Positions 23,482 to 36,501 of a stretch of DNA of 64,000 nucleotides are shown here, one piece after another. The stretch comes from Artocarpus heterophyllus (taxonomy: Eukaryota; Streptophyta; Magnoliopsida; Rosales; Moraceae). The position numbers were made by a program, and so were the translations under genes. The stretch covers positions 17,052,424 to 17,116,423 of the forward strand of contig CM046354.1 of assembly GCA_025403435.1 (NCBI GenBank), read 5' to 3'. The first letter of the stretch is position 1; each line of letters starts with the position of its first letter. The notes beneath the pieces were generated by a model that did no database searches, was not told the DNA's origin, and saw only the letters and a list, made by a program, of their open reading frames with translations.

Positions 23482-23890
23482 TCTAGGAGTGACAATATAT
23501 AAGGTCACATAAATAATTATAGAATTTTATTGATTCATAAAGTATTTAAAATATATGCACAAAAAAATAATAGAAAAATCTATTTATTTATTAATAATAT
23601 CCAATAGAAAACATCATATGCTTTAAGGCCGTCTATCATAACAAAAAGTTGCAATATATTAAGTTCCTAAACTAATTAGTAAAATCTCTAGGAGTGGCAA
23701 TATTTAAGGTCACATCAATAATTATAGAATTTTGTTGATTCATAAAGTATTCAAAATATTGTACAAAAAAATAATGAAAAAATCAATTTATTTATTTATT
23801 TATTTATCAATAATGTCCAATAGAAAATATCATATGCTTTAAGGCCGCCTGTTATGACAAAAGTTGCACTATATTAAGTTCCTAAACTAG
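23482..23890. repeat. Tandem duplication, about 205-bp unit
   Basis: Copies at 23482-23686 and 23687-23890 both start 'tctaggagtg.caatat' and both contain 'atatgctttaaggccg' near the end. They lie just outside the 5' end of the CACTA element. Confidence 0.9.
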
Positions 23891-23944
23891 AAAAAAATGC
23901 CAACATTAGTTATTTTTTTAAAATAAATATGTAGAAAATGTCAA

Positions 23945-24075
23945 TGGTGTTTGTCAACCTTGGTTTGAACTCACAAGTTCAAACTAAAAACTTTAGCATT
24001 AGATTGTAGCATGAAAGAGCTCTACCCTGTTTGTGTTTGAACCCTGAGTTCAAATCAAAATTGGTAAATGCCCAT
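23945..24075. mobile_element. MITE, family A, diverged copy
   Basis: Ends resemble 'atggtgtttgtcaacc' and 'ggtaaatgcccatta', with the core 'tgtagcatgaaagagctcta' between them. Confidence 0.45.
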
Positions 24076-24447
24076 TAAAATACGAGAAGTTGTATTAAAT
24101 ATAGTCTCTTAACAAAAAAAAATGTCAAAATTAATTCCTTTGTTTTATATATTTGACTTTTCTTTATCTATTTATTAAATGACTATATTTGTCCCACCAC
24201 ATTCATAAATGTCCCCAAATTATTTTATGGTTTTTTCCCTTAGTAAAACAAATCAAATCTATGTAAAAAAATCATAATAGCAAACAAAATTATTTTTCAA
24301 AATATATATATTTTTATAATAAAAGCAATTTTTTAAACAAAACAAAATATTAAAACCCACCACATTAAATATTCAAGAAGACAATGTCTGTATATATGTC
24401 ATCCATTCTTTGGAGTCTTTCGACATCAAATTAAGGAACAAAGAGAG

Positions 24448-24608
24448 CTTTTAGGAACATAGTTAGAACTATAAGTTAAGATCAAAACACTATAACATGA
24501 GGGAGTTTTATACTGTATCATACTTTTGCTGTACATTGTAATGTGTAAGAGCTTTACATTGTATCAATTGAAACTAATAAGTTTAAACAGCTTTGCTAAA
24601 CACACTCA
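24448..24608. mobile_element. MITE, family A
   Basis: The core 'ctgtacattgtaatgtgtaagagctttac' and the right end 'gctttgctaaacacactc' match the family. The left end is partly eroded. Confidence 0.5.
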
Positions 24609-25204
24609 AAAGTTCCTCAAAAAAATATAAAAGCAATTAACTGCACAACACAATTCTTAATAGACCAAAGTGTATCTCATGATTATTTTATAACATTGCT
24701 TTACATACGATTAAAAAAATTCAAAATAATATTTTTACTTAAGCTATTCATAAATTTAACCAGGGCAAATAGAATCACTCTCTCTTTTCTTTTTCTTTTT
24801 CTTTTTTTAGTTTAGGGACAACATTTAGTACAACTTCCTATGTTTAATGTTTTCCATCTATTTGATTACAAAGAAGCTAATTTTGTCATTTTTTTTAGTT
24901 TAGAGACTTAATTTAGTAAAACTTTTAACATGGGAAATATTTCTAAGAGAAAAGATAGTTTATAGATCTTTTACAAAACAAAGATAACAATTTCCATCTA
25001 AATTTTAACAAAAGGATCATTCATAAGACACTTATTCAGTTCATGGACTATTTATGGAATGAAATTTATTACAAGGACTAATTTTAGAGGAAAAAAAAAA
25101 GAGAATTCAAGAACCATTTATGAATTTATCCATTATTTTAAAACCATATGTTTATATATGCTTCTTGGTAATTCTCAGTGCTAAAATAAATCTGTTCTTA
25201 TAGT

Positions 25205-25740
25205 AACCATCTTTAATGCAAATGATGATGCTAATCTTATATTTGTCATAAAAAAATATGAAAATAACATGTTTGATGTCCTATTCTATTTTGTGTTGTT
25301 CTAATATATAATACTATTTTAAATGTTATATTCATATTTCGTAATAATTATTAAGCCACAAAATTTATAAAAGTAGACTATTAAAATTAAAATAACTTGA
25401 TGATTAATAATTAAGTGAAAAAGTGAATGTACTAATCAATAGGCATCAAATGCTAAATTTACCATATGCTATGTAATCATTTTTAGTGCAAATGCCAATA
25501 TAATATTATATTTACCACAAAAAGTATAAAAGTAACATATTTGACGTGTCATTTTATTTTGTACCCTAATGCATAATGCTATATTTACCTTTTGTCATAA
25601 TGAATAAATTTTGAAACTTGTAAAAGTAAACTTTAAAATATTAAAAGAATTGAAAAGTGAGAATGTTGTTATCAACCAATAAGAATCAAATATCAAATTT
25701 GTTATATGCTAAATTTAGCATTATAAATGGTACTATATTG
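25205..25740. repeat. Old tandem duplication, about 270-bp unit
   Basis: Copy 1 at about 25205-25474 and copy 2 at about 25475-25740 share ordered blocks: 'tagtgcaaatg', 'cataaaaaaatatgaaaataacat' against 'cacaaaaagtataaaagtaacat', and 'tcaaatgctaaatttaccatatgct' against 'tcaaatttgttatatgctaaat'. Divergence is much higher than in the other duplications listed. Confidence 0.6.
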
Positions 25741-26331
25741 GAAAAAAATTTTAACACTTAAATGTCAAATTTATTATTAGCACATCAATTTAGAATTATA
25801 TAGGGGATGTTCTACTTGGTAACGAGTTTGCCACCAAGTTTAGCTTATGTCAAATTTGACATAAAAATGACATTATATTGAAGAATTTCTTTTACACTCA
25901 AATGTTAATTTTATCATTGATATGTCAGTTTAACATGAGTTAGAGATGTTCTAACAATGCCCATCAACATATATAGAATAAGCCATAAGGTTGGTTAGCT
26001 TTTGGTCTAATACTAACCTTAATGATAAATAATGCTCAGAAGTGAATAGCAGTTCTAAACAATATTAATAATGGAATGCCGAAAAGAATTCTGTCTATTT
26101 GATTGCAACTTCTCATGTCTATTAACAAGCAAAATGGGGCCCTTAAAAAAAAAAAGCCTAATCAAACCCACATGCAGTGCTGTGCATTAATGATAAATCC
26201 ATTTATGTATGTACATAATTATCCAACGTAACATCTTCAAAAAAAAAATAAAAATTATCCAACCTAACCAACCAGCTGTTTTATTTGAATTCTGAAACGC
26301 AATTAGTTGCGCACCCACGCAGGTGTGTGGT

Positions 26332-26339
26332 TATATATC

Positions 26340-26386
<47 letters not shown>

Positions 26387-26390
26387 GTAT
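26332..26390. repeat. Compound (TA)n/TG microsatellite
   Basis: Runs of TA are broken at regular intervals by 'tg', giving a higher-order period of about 18 bases. Confidence 0.85.
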
Positions 26391-27654
26391 GGAGCACTTG
26401 GTCAGCCATATCTGTTTGAATGGTTGTAATCAAACTGCTATAATATTTTGTGAGTCTGACCTTGTCAATAATAAGTACTAAATAGGATTAAAAACGGTCC
26501 TCTCTTTGCATGTTTCACCATTGTTCCAGAATGCCTCCCACTATAGGTCTTTAAAGTGGGAATAGGAGTCAAATATTCCCCATTTTGGCAAAGTAGTGTT
26601 TTCCGCTAAATACCACATTCCAATTATCCTTTTAAAGGTCCAACCTAATTCTTATGATTTTCAGCGAGCAAATTTTTTATTGAATGAATTTTATTTAGTA
26701 CAAAAAAAAAAAAAAACCATTTTCACCATGTAAACAAGGGAGGAGAACTTCACTAACAGAGACATCCTGCTCGACCAAACGGTTCATTTCAACACCCTTT
26801 ACTCTAAATCTATTTTCTTTTCATATAAAATAGCACAAAAACCCAAACAACTTACAATAATTGATCTACTTGTTGCATTGATCATAGCCCTTGATTTATT
26901 TTTCACCTAACTAACGGATCAACAACAAAATTCCAAGGAAGAGCCCTCCCCATGGCATGTCCTCCCTGCCGCTCGGCTAGCGACCATGCCATTACCATGT
27001 GAGTTTCACTCCTTCGCAACACACCCCTTGCTCTAGCCCACATAAGACCGTGCACAACTTGGCTCTTTGCGTGGTGCTGCTCGAACCTCCTACCAATTTG
27101 CATGAGCCCCCCAAATTGTAATAGTGTTTTTGGATCACCCATTTGAACTAAAAACATTGTAAAATTTATAATTTTTTGAGAGAAAATGATGTAGTAAAAC
27201 CTGTTTGAATTGAAATTTTTTCGGCTTAAACTGATGAACTAAACACAGGTTGAGATTTTTTTTTTAAGATAATAATTTTTTATGAGATAATAAATTTACA
27301 GTAATTGATAATTTTAAGAGAAAAAAGAATAAATAGAAACTTTAATTAGTTAAAGTTTGTTTCTTAAAAAATTATTTGAAAATGAATATTAGGGATCAGT
27401 GTTTTTAAAATTAATTTGGTTTTTCTTTAAAGATTAAAAAGGAGTTTGACGGAAAAAAAATGCACTAATTACTTTTTCATTATTATTGGAGTGCAAAATA
27501 TGATCTTAACTGTACAATGATAATTTATTTCTAGTCCATTTGTTTCAAGAATATCAATAAATTTGGATTCTAATCCTTTTGCTGTATTTTTTGGCACAAA
27601 TGTTCATTTTTTATATGGATTCAAATTTTCTAACCAAACAGAATACTCACTTTT

Positions 27655-28725
27655 GGAAAAAGACTCAAAATACCTCCAGTGTTAAGTTAAAATATCGTGT
27701 TTCTTCCAATTGTTTAAAGTACCATGTTTGTCCCTCATGTTTTTGAAAATGGTCTAAAAATAATTTACTCCATGTTTGACTAGTCAAATTTTTAAAAATT
27801 ACAAAAACTTCCCTTAATAATATGTAAAAAACCCAGAACACGCCTCGTGTTTAGCCAAAATATTATTTTTGCCTCTTTTATTATAAAAATGCTTAAAATA
27901 TGCTTCATGTTTTCAAAATTAATCATATAATAAACTTTGAAACGTTATAAATTTTGAAAACAGTAACATTACACTTCTTAATTTACATTAAATATTATTT
28001 AAACATGAGTTAACAAAAATGTTAAATAAACAAAAATTAAGAACTAAAAAACTCTCAAAATAAAAAAAAAATTAAGATTAGCTAGAAAACATATATGTTG
28101 TGGGTGACCTCATCCTTTCATAGCACCTTGTTTGACTATAATTTTTGTTAGGGTTCTTGTTGGATTGACATGAAAACCTTTAATGGGCTAATTTCATTAA
28201 TAAAGATATTGTCAATTGTTCTTTTAAATACTTGGATGATGGCCTCGTGCAGGGGCAACCTCGCTACAGCAGCCTCGCGCGAGGATGGTGTTGTGACGGT
28301 AGATGTTGGCATGGAGGGGAAATTATTTTGTAGAGAGTGGAGACATGGCCTGTGACGGTAGATCTCCTGAGGAGGGGCCACTCATTGATGGTGGAGATAT
28401 GAGGTCTTTTGGCCAATTGTATAATATGAGGGGTAAAAGTGCTGTCTTGACAGAACACAAATGTTTTTTTTTTTTTGGTTTTTTTTTTCCTTACAAATTA
28501 TTAAGGACATTTTTTGTATTTTCAATATTTTAACTAGTCAAAGGTGGAGAAAAGGGTTAATTTCATATAATTTTTTTTAAAAAAAAAAGAAAAAGAAAAA
28601 GAGAACTTGGTATTTTAAATAAAACACATGTGGTATTTTAGGCATTTGTCTAATAAGATGGTCAAATTAAAGTAGTATTTTGATTAAATACAAGGTGCAT
28701 TTAGGGTTTTATTGTCATATTTTTG
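27655..28725. mobile_element. Foldback element, about 1.07 kb
   Basis: The left part contains 'tttgactagtcaaatttttaa' and 'aaaatacctccagtgtt'. The right part, on the reverse strand, contains 'tttgactagttaaaatattg' and 'aaaataccacatgtgtt' in matching order. Between the arms, 28080-28440 is less AT-rich, with short overlapping open frames on both strands that do not look like protein genes. Confidence 0.55.
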
Positions 28726-29551
28726 TAGATAAAACAAATGCAAAAAATTTTTAACCCTACATGAGTTGATAATTCTAAGATGTTTAGGAGCCATGGTTCA
28801 AACTGTAGTTTGTGTTCAAACCAATTTTGGTGTGGTATTTTTCTTTCACAAAATTTAAATTGCTATAATATTTTCACACTACTATGAATTGTAGCCAAGA
28901 TGACATGTGAGAGACGACAGTTACCATGAAAATTGTCGTTATATCTTCCTAAAAAAAAGTGCGCCAAGGAGGCTTCTATATTCGTAAATATGTACCGCGC
29001 TTTAGCCAATGGTTTTAAAGAAATCGTCATCTAATACTTTGCTTTAGATAACAGTTTTTAGGAAACCATTATCTTATGTTAGGCCGCCTTTTTAATTTTC
29101 TTGAAAAAATCATATTGCCCCCGGTTCACCTATCTCTTCCTCGTCTTTCTCCCATTTCTCTTTCCCTCGTTGCCTAGTCGCCATCGCACGCTTTCTCCTT
29201 TTGCCTACTCCATTGCTGTTGTCATCACCTCAAAGCCCATTGCCCACTTTCGCCGTCGTTTGTCCTTGCCTCGCTTCACCTAAGCCAAGCTCGCACCCTT
29301 GCCCTCCCCTCCATCGCCCTCGCCCTCTACTCCATTGCATTGCCTACCAACGCCATCGCCATCTACCAACAAATCTATGGCATTACTTTGTGTGAGAGTT
29401 AGCATATTATTATAGAACTATTGGATTATAACTTGTTGAATAATTAGGTTTAGTTTTTTAAAATTTAGTTTGCGTGATTGTGAAATTAGTTTTCTTGAAT
29501 TTGTTGAATATATAGTTTGTATCGATATAAGATTGATCGAACTTATCAAAT

Positions 29552-32345
29552 ATGGATGTGTAGTGTGGTAAAGATGCCCTTGCTTTATCATCAAGGGTGA
29601 GAGAAAATGTCCATGTTAATCATATTTATGAGGAAGAAGATGGTAGTAATATGGTTGGCATGATGAATGATTTGAAGAAGACTGTGTGCATTGACTGGAT
29701 TATTTGAGACGATGATGGAAGATGTGGAAACACCGTTGTATAGCGGGTCACCAAACTATTCGATTATGCATCTTCCGTGATGGAACTTAAAGGCATTAGG
29801 TGGATAGTTAAATTCAAGCTTCATGGGACTTTTAGAATTTTTATATGATACATTTCTGGATAGTAATAAAGTGTGGACAACTATGTATGAGGCAAATAAG
29901 ACTTGAGTACTCTAGGAATGGAGTACGAGAAGTCACATGCTAGCCTTAACGAGTATGTGCTATACCGAAAAGAGTGTGAAGACTTGAATGAATGTCCGAT
30001 GTGCAATGATCCTAGGTGAAAGAAGCCTAAGAAACTATTAGAGGGAAGAAAAGGTATTTCGGCAAAGTGTTATGATACATTCCAATAGAACTACGCTTGA
30101 AGTGATTGTTTCAGAATGCAAATCATGAAAAAGATTTAAGTTGGCACCATGATAGGAAAATCGATGATGATATGCTGAGACATCTTCCCGATTCTCCACA
30201 GTAGAAGACATTTGATGTAGAGAATCCATAATTTAGTGCAAAATTTAGGAATCTTCTTCTTGCTTTATTTACAGATGGAATGAATCTACATAGAAATTTT
30301 ACTAGCAAGCACAGTATTTAGACCGTCATACTTGTCAACTACAATCTTTCACCAGACTTGTGCACAGAGTGAAAGTTCTTGATGTTAACTTTGTTGATCT
30401 CTAGACTTAATCAACCAGGTAATGATATTGACATACACTTGGTACCATTGATTGATGAGTTGAGGAGGTTGTAGAAAAGTGGTATACAAGTCCAAGATAC
30501 TTTTTGCAAGGAGACATTCACACTCTTAGTAATGTTGATGTGGACAAATAATGACTTCCATGTATATGGAAACCTATCCATGTATTCGGTTAAGAGTTCA
30601 ATCGTTTATCTTGTTTGCATGCTAATATATTTTCATTTGGATCGAAGCATGGTAAGAAGATGGTTACGATGGCCATAGACAATTTTTGCCTGTGAACCAT
30701 CGATACCATAGACAAAAGAAAGCATTTAACAGCAAGACTTAAAGAAAAAGAGCTTTAAGAACTTTGACAAGCCAACAAGTATTTAGGATGGTGAGGAATA
30801 TCAAATTGGTTTTTCAAAAAAGGAAAAATAAAGAGGATAAGCCGGTGAGAGAAGGACCTTGGAAGAAGAAGACAATTTTTTTCCAACTTCTATATTGGAG
30901 TACTCTTTCCATTTGCCATTGCTTGGATGCCACGCACATTGAGAAGAACATTTGTAAATTGATAGTGAATACGTTCTTTGACATTCTTGGCAAAACTAAA
31001 AACGGTTTTAATGTGCGATTGGACCTTGTGGTCATGAAGACACATGATTGTCATACTTTGATACAACAATTGTTGCCACTTACATTGTGTGTAATTCTAT
31101 TGGCAAATGTGAGATATGCACTTATAAAGTCTTGTTTTTTCTTCAACTCCATATGCTCTAAGTTGATAAATCCAATAAAACTAGATACAAGACAAGCAGA
31201 GTTAGTAAAGATCTTGTGCATGCTTGAAAAGTACTTTCTGTCATTGTTTTGTGACATTATGATTTATTTAATAGTTCACTTAGTATGCAAAGTTAGGCTT
31301 TGTGGGCCAATATACTTGAGGTGAATGTACCCATTTGAAAGATACATGAAGATTTGGAAACATTATGTTAAGAATCAAGATAGGCCGGAGTGTTGCATTC
31401 TAGAAAATTATATAACCGAAGAAGCTGTGGAATTTTACTTGGAGTACATGTTTAATGTCAAAGCAATTGGTTTGTTAAGAAAGGTTAACATTGAGCCTAA
31501 AGCAATGTCTTGTACTACTCCATCATCGGTTTGTCGCGAGGAATGGAAGCATGCATGCCTTTACATTTTACGCAATACTTGTGTGGTTGAACCATTCATA
31601 AAGGTCTATATGAAAGATATAATAGATGCAAATCCCAAAAGTGGAAGAAATGAGAAGTGGCTGTAAAATAAACACAACCACACTTTTAGAAAGTAGATAC
31701 GAACACATATATGCCATGACTCAAAAGTCTCAAAGTGAAGGTGTCTTACATGAATTGTTTAAACTGGCTAGAGGACCCGCGTTGGCGGTTATAAGATATA
31801 TTTCATATTCAATTAATAGTTACACTTTCTGTACTCATGAAAAAGATGAGAAGTATCTGGTTCAAAATAGTGGTTTGTGTCTTTGTGCTTATTCTATGCA
31901 TTTTCCTCCGCAAAAGAGAAGAATCTCGTGTATCGAGCAATTACATACTATGGTTATGTTGAGTTCATATAAGAACTTGACTATTACGGACTGTGAGTGG
32001 TGCTTTTTAACTACAAGTGGATTGATAATAACTATGTGAAGGTTGATAATGATGGAATTATAGTGCTTGACTTTAGAAGAGTAGGCTACAAGAATAATCC
32101 GTTCATCATGGCATCGCAAGCAAAATAAGTTTTTTACACAACCAATTCTAACGATTTGGAGTTGTCATTAGTTGTGTCGATGAAGCCAAGAGGAATTCAT
32201 GATAGTGATGAGGATGATGACGAATGCAACGATATTCTATCTTTGACCAAGGGATTATTATCGGTGGAAGAGGTTGATGTTTTTGATGATAACGATTCAC
32301 ACTGTCTGTTTAGATGTTGAATGGACATGTGTTGAAAATATTAAT
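29552..32345 (+). pseudogene. TNP2-like transposase, degenerate
   Basis: Collinear with the transposase at 18.4-21.7 kb. Readable segments are LKALGG then a stop, a TMYEANKT segment, DLSWHHDRKIDDDMLRHLPD, PGNDIDIHLVPLIDELRRL and the frame at 30764-31324 (GPWKKKTIFFQLLYWSTL, then CHCLDATHIEKNICKLIV, and CMLEKYFLSLFCDIMIYLIV from DUF4218). The frame at 31325-31666 follows with YPFERYMKIWKHYVKNQDRP, then CREEWKHACLYILRN. A DUF4216-like end at about 32040-32130 reads YKNNPFIMASQAK. Stops at 29805, 30017, 30202, 30319, 30472 and 31322 each fall where the relative or the family has tryptophan. Other stops and frameshifts are also present. It is not functional. Confidence 0.8.
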
Positions 32346-32633
32346 AAAAGTAAGAGAAAGTTCATGTTGTACTATTTTTTGTTGAACTATTTCATTTCAT
32401 GTTGCCTTGTATTTTACTATGTTGTATGTCTTTCCCTCATATTGTATTACATTTTACTTTGTTGTATTCTTCTTTGAACAATTTCATTGCCTGAAAAATT
32501 ATGATTAATGTCAAAGTTAATTGAATTACTCTAATATATCATTGCGTATATTTGTTAATTTTTTATTTTATTTATATTTGTTTAGAATATTGTAGTCGTT
32601 ATAAATTTTTATTTTGTAAGTGTGAAATATATA

Positions 32634-32788
32634 CCCCGTTTGGTTTCATTTTCAAAATTTTTAGAAATGTTTTCGCATGTTTTTGAGGCAAAAATTTTAA
32701 AAACATTTTCAACATGATTCTAAAAAAATTCTTATTTTTCAAAACAAAAATATTTTCACATATTTTAAAAATAATACCAAACAGCCAC
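32634..32788. mobile_element. MITE, family C, inside the CACTA element
   Basis: The ends are 'ccgtttggtttcattttcaaaa' and, on the reverse strand, 'ggctgtttggtattatttttaaaa', giving short inverted repeats around an AT-rich, internally inverted body. There is no coding sequence. Confidence 0.55.
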
Positions 32789-33139
32789 ATAATAACCAAA
32801 ATAAAGGAACTATAAGGCCAAATAATAGATAAATCATGGGAAATTATAGACCACCTGTAGGAAATACGAGCAAAACAATATATATATACACACACACATA
32901 GTTGAAACAAATTTGAAACGATAGTCTAAACTATATGCTTTGAACACGTTAGATGACGGTTAATGTAAACAATCTCACATCACCTGACATCTTTGGTTGA
33001 CTTTATATGACATTTTAAAAGTATCGTGAAAAATTTACGACATATTACAATGCTAGATAAGATAACAATTTGATCAACTATCTTCTTATCTTTAGATAAT
33101 GGTTTTAAACCGTTATTTAATGTTCTACGTGTACTAGTG

Positions 33140-33555
33140 TCAATTTAAATCATTGGTTCAATCGGAATTTTCAAACACTATAGTTTTTGTCATAAAGTGA
33201 GGGGAGTTTTTGGTCAGAAAAAGCACAATTTTTTTCTTTTTTTTTTTTGTCAAGGTTGACTGCTCTGTTATTGATTTTTGATATTAAACCGGTGCTGTCG
33301 CCAGACGTTAAGTTCGAATTACATTAGCTGCAATGGGTTGACCATCATCAACGTGCAACAGTAACAACATATAACTGAAGATATGTGAATAGCCAATATG
33401 ATAATGAAATAAAGCTGCAAAAGTTGACCATACTGTGTCTTCACGTTTCCTGGCAATGCCAAATGTCACCATCTCTGAAATGTTGATTGGAATCATGCAT
33501 GTGCATGTGGTAAAACAGTCATTAACTTTTGTCAGATGTCTTAAAGCTTTTAAAT
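33140..33555. other. Non-genic stretch
   Basis: Slightly less AT-rich than average at 33250-33520, with short overlapping open frames on both strands (33308-33496 minus, 33435-33635 plus) that do not resemble proteins I know. Confidence 0.35.
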
Positions 33556-33930
33556 TACTATATGCCTGTTTATTTTGTGGTCTGAATCATAGTTTAAATT
33601 ATTTTACTATAATATTTTTTCTCATAAAAATTTAAAGGTTCGTTTGATTCAAGTATTTGAATAGAATATTTGAATGAAGATTTAAATTTTTGTGAGAAAA
33701 ATTACTATAGTAAAATAATTCAAACCGTGATTCAAGTATCGAAACAAACAAGCCCTAAGAGCCCGTTTGGTTCGAATATTTGAATAGAGTATTTGAATAA
33801 AGATTTAAATTTTTGTAAGAGAAAATATTGTAGCAAAATGATTCAAACCGTGATTCGAACTATAAAACAAACGCTTCCTAAATTTTTATTCAAATACTTT
33901 ATTCAAATACTTGAACCAAACAGACTCTAA
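33556..33930. mobile_element. Cluster of MITE family B copies
   Basis: Three adjoining copies share the terminal type 'cgtttggttcgaatatttgaata' and the core 'ttcaaaccgtgattc'. Approximate limits are 33556-33640 (inverted and partial), 33641-33757 and 33758-33930. A lone copy is at 60062-60174. Confidence 0.6.
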
Positions 33931-34782
33931 AACACTATACGGTTCGAGCAGGTCACAGCCTAGGCCCTATTAGGCCCTATCATATAGGTCCTACGGTGAT
34001 GGAGCCTAAACCCATAAGAAGTCTTGGTTAATGAGATAGAATTTAAACTTGGCAATTTCTTGTTTGATCGGGAGAAATTTCTTGAATGTGAAATGATAGT
34101 GACACTAAAACTCTTTAAAATTGTTACTTTTATAGCCACGTATTCTTCTGACGTGGCCGGTTCGGGCCGAAAAGTCTTTTTCTTACTAAAACTTACATTA
34201 TATGCGCTCAGCAATATTTCATGCTCCTATTATGTGTGTATGTATATATTATATAGATCTCTGTATCCGTACCATAAGTGGGAGACAAAATCATGTAGGG
34301 AACGCAAATGAGTAGTACCTGTAGTTGCTTAACATACAAAATTGTATCATATTCATAATGTGTATGTGAGTTTGTGTCTCTCTAGACTTCACACATGCCT
34401 ACACACACGTATACATACATACATACATATATATATTTATTTATATACTCTAATTTCTCAACATACCGGTATAAGTATATATTATACATGACTAGCATTG
34501 CTAATAAATAGTACTACTGATCCTAATTCATTGTCATAAAAACTTGAGATTTAACTACTACGATAATGCGATCATTTCAATTTTTTACCACACATTAACT
34601 AGAGCATTGTGAAAGTAATAAATTTTTGCCCAATTATATGTAGTACCGATACTTTATTAGTATTTTTAATATTTTTTTTTTTTTCTATTCTTTCATCCAT
34701 TTGCTCTTGGGCTGTTTTAAGCGATAACTTATTAATATCATAAAAGGAACCATGTTGGCAGAATATATGCACACGCACAGAT

Positions 34783-34784
<2 letters not shown>

Positions 34785-34821
<37 letters not shown>
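34785..34821. repeat. (AT)n microsatellite
   Basis: About 36 bases of uninterrupted AT dinucleotide. Confidence 0.9.
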
Positions 34822-34822
<1 letters not shown>

Positions 34823-35636
34823 CATGTTTTTTTAAAAGAAATTTATTTCAATATACTGGAACAAATTAGATGTTAATGCTAAATTAGGTTAATGATTATG
34901 ACAAATAATTGAAGTGGTCGCCTTCTGATAATGACAAGATAACCACCCGATCTAGTCCAATTTTGGTGGATTGGAAAACTATTGCATGATTACACATGCA
35001 CCCCAAAAAATCTCACAAGCTTAGAAATTCATAGATTAATGCACTTGGAGGAAGAGGCACAAACTAAGTTGAATGCCCCATGTGACTTTTTCTAGCTCCC
35101 ATAACACGAAAAGTTAATGAAGGAAATAAAAAAAGATAATAAAGGTAGGTGGTAGACCAAACTACGTTCAATTATTAAAGAGGGTTAAATATTGCCTCAA
35201 AAAAAGAAAGGAACAAAGTGCAAGGCTTTTGGGTTTCTGAGGGCGACCCATAAAAGTTGTATCAGTTTCCTTTTCTATCTGATGCAATCCTAGAGATTTC
35301 TTCATGAGCTATTGAAAGACACCACCTAAACAAGTTATGCGTGGTAATGGGCCATTTAGACAACTTCAAAGATGACAATGCCGATAAAAGGGTCCCTAAT
35401 CACCACCATTGCTTCTGACCTTCGAAAAGTTGGTTTAGTTTAAAGCAGTTTATTAAAGGTATTTTTATGATTGGACCCCATTTTGCTACTGCTACGCATT
35501 TTCAAATAAATTTAATCAATTACTTAGAAATTGGCCAATAGCCTCCTTTAGAAGGAAAATTTTAAATGTGATTATTGCTCTTTCTAGCACTATACTACAC
35601 ATTATACATTTTTTTTTATTTTACTATTGTCCTCTT

Positions 35637-35730
35637 AATTTATCACACAATAGCAATTTGTCCTTTGAATTTATCACACAATAGCAATTTGTCCTTTGAA
35701 CTTACACATGAATAGCAATTTGCCCCCATT
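35637..35730. repeat. Short tandem repeat, 31-bp unit
   Basis: Two near-perfect units of 'ttatcacacaatagcaattt' plus 'gtcctttgaat' are followed by a diverged third unit ending in 'aatagcaatttgccccc'. Confidence 0.8.
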
Positions 35731-36071
35731 GACAGCAATTTAGGTTTATATATATATATATATATATTAAAATTGACATGTAATTTAACATAAATAATTG
35801 ATTAATGACATGAATGATCATTTTTATGTATTTTAACACACTTATTGTAATTAATATTTTTAATTAAGTTTTATTAAGATAGCAAGTTTTAAATTAACTT
35901 AGTTAAAATAAAAATTTGAGCTAACATTCATAACAAAAGACCTTACATACTCTTAGTTGCGGATTCATGTGAAAATCACATTTATAAATGGAGTAATTTC
36001 AAGCAAAAAACAAACATGTATATCAATAGAGTAATTTGCTACAAATTTATAACTTTTGGATATGGCCTGTT

Positions 36072-36499
36072 TGTAAACGTTTCATTTTCTACGGTTTCAA
36101 AAAGGAAAGAATTGAAACCAATTTAATTTGTTGCATTAATGGCCTCATATTTATGTCCATTAAAACCAGCTGGTAACTGTTTTTATTTTGGTGCTATTTA
36201 TTTCCTTGATGGGAGGAAATCAATGGCAGAGAGAGAAGAGAAATCCAGAAATCCAGAAATTTTCACGTACAGTTATGTGAAAGAAAATTGGGTCCCCAAG
36301 TTTCAAAAATTCCATTAAGATTCTTACACCATCAATTGAGTTTTTGTGAGAACTTGGAAGCATCCCAAGTGCAGGCAGTCACAACACACCATTTGGACAT
36401 CAATGGCAGGAGGTAATATTTTTCACGCTTCCGTTTTCGTTTTCAATTCTTGATATGCATACAGTTTATAGCATGCTTGAATTGATTTTATGTTTTACA
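36072..36499 (+). repeat. Left LTR of the copia element
   Basis: It begins TGTAAACGTTTCATTTTC and ends ATGTTTTACA. It carries an extra 'ag' in a GA run compared with the right LTR. Confidence 0.95.
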
Positions 36500-36501
36500 T
36501 T

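Larger units (their letters stand above)
24609..27654. other. Non-genic AT-rich stretch
   Basis: I see no gene. It contains a divergent tandem duplication (25205-25740), an (AT)n/TG microsatellite (26332-26390) and poly-A tracts. The minus-strand open frame at 26903-27157 has no similarity I recognise and lies in a locally GC-richer patch; it may be a remnant of something, but I cannot support it as a gene. Confidence 0.4.
28877..33139 (+). mobile_element. CACTA transposon, 4.26 kb, degenerate
   Basis: The left end reads CACTACTATG and the right end, on the reverse strand, CACTAGTACACG. Both ends are flanked by TCA (28874-28876 and 33140-33142), the 3-bp target duplication expected for CACTA elements. 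Subterminal inverted units such as 'aatggttttaaaccgtt' lie near both ends. Inside, in plus orientation, is a pyrimidine-rich leader (29100-29400) and a TNP2-type transposase pseudogene. There is no second (Ptta-type) gene. It is related to the element at 13.4-23.46 kb but in opposite orientation. Confidence 0.75.
33931..36071. other. Non-genic AT-rich stretch
   Basis: No gene supported. It contains (AT)n runs at 34785-34821 and 35749-35768 and a short tandem repeat at 35637-35730. Open frames at 33960-34311 on both strands overlap and do not look coding. Confidence 0.4.

Noticed and set aside
26903..27157. 84-codon minus-strand open frame
   Set aside because: GC-richer than its surroundings but with no recognised domain and no exon-like borders.
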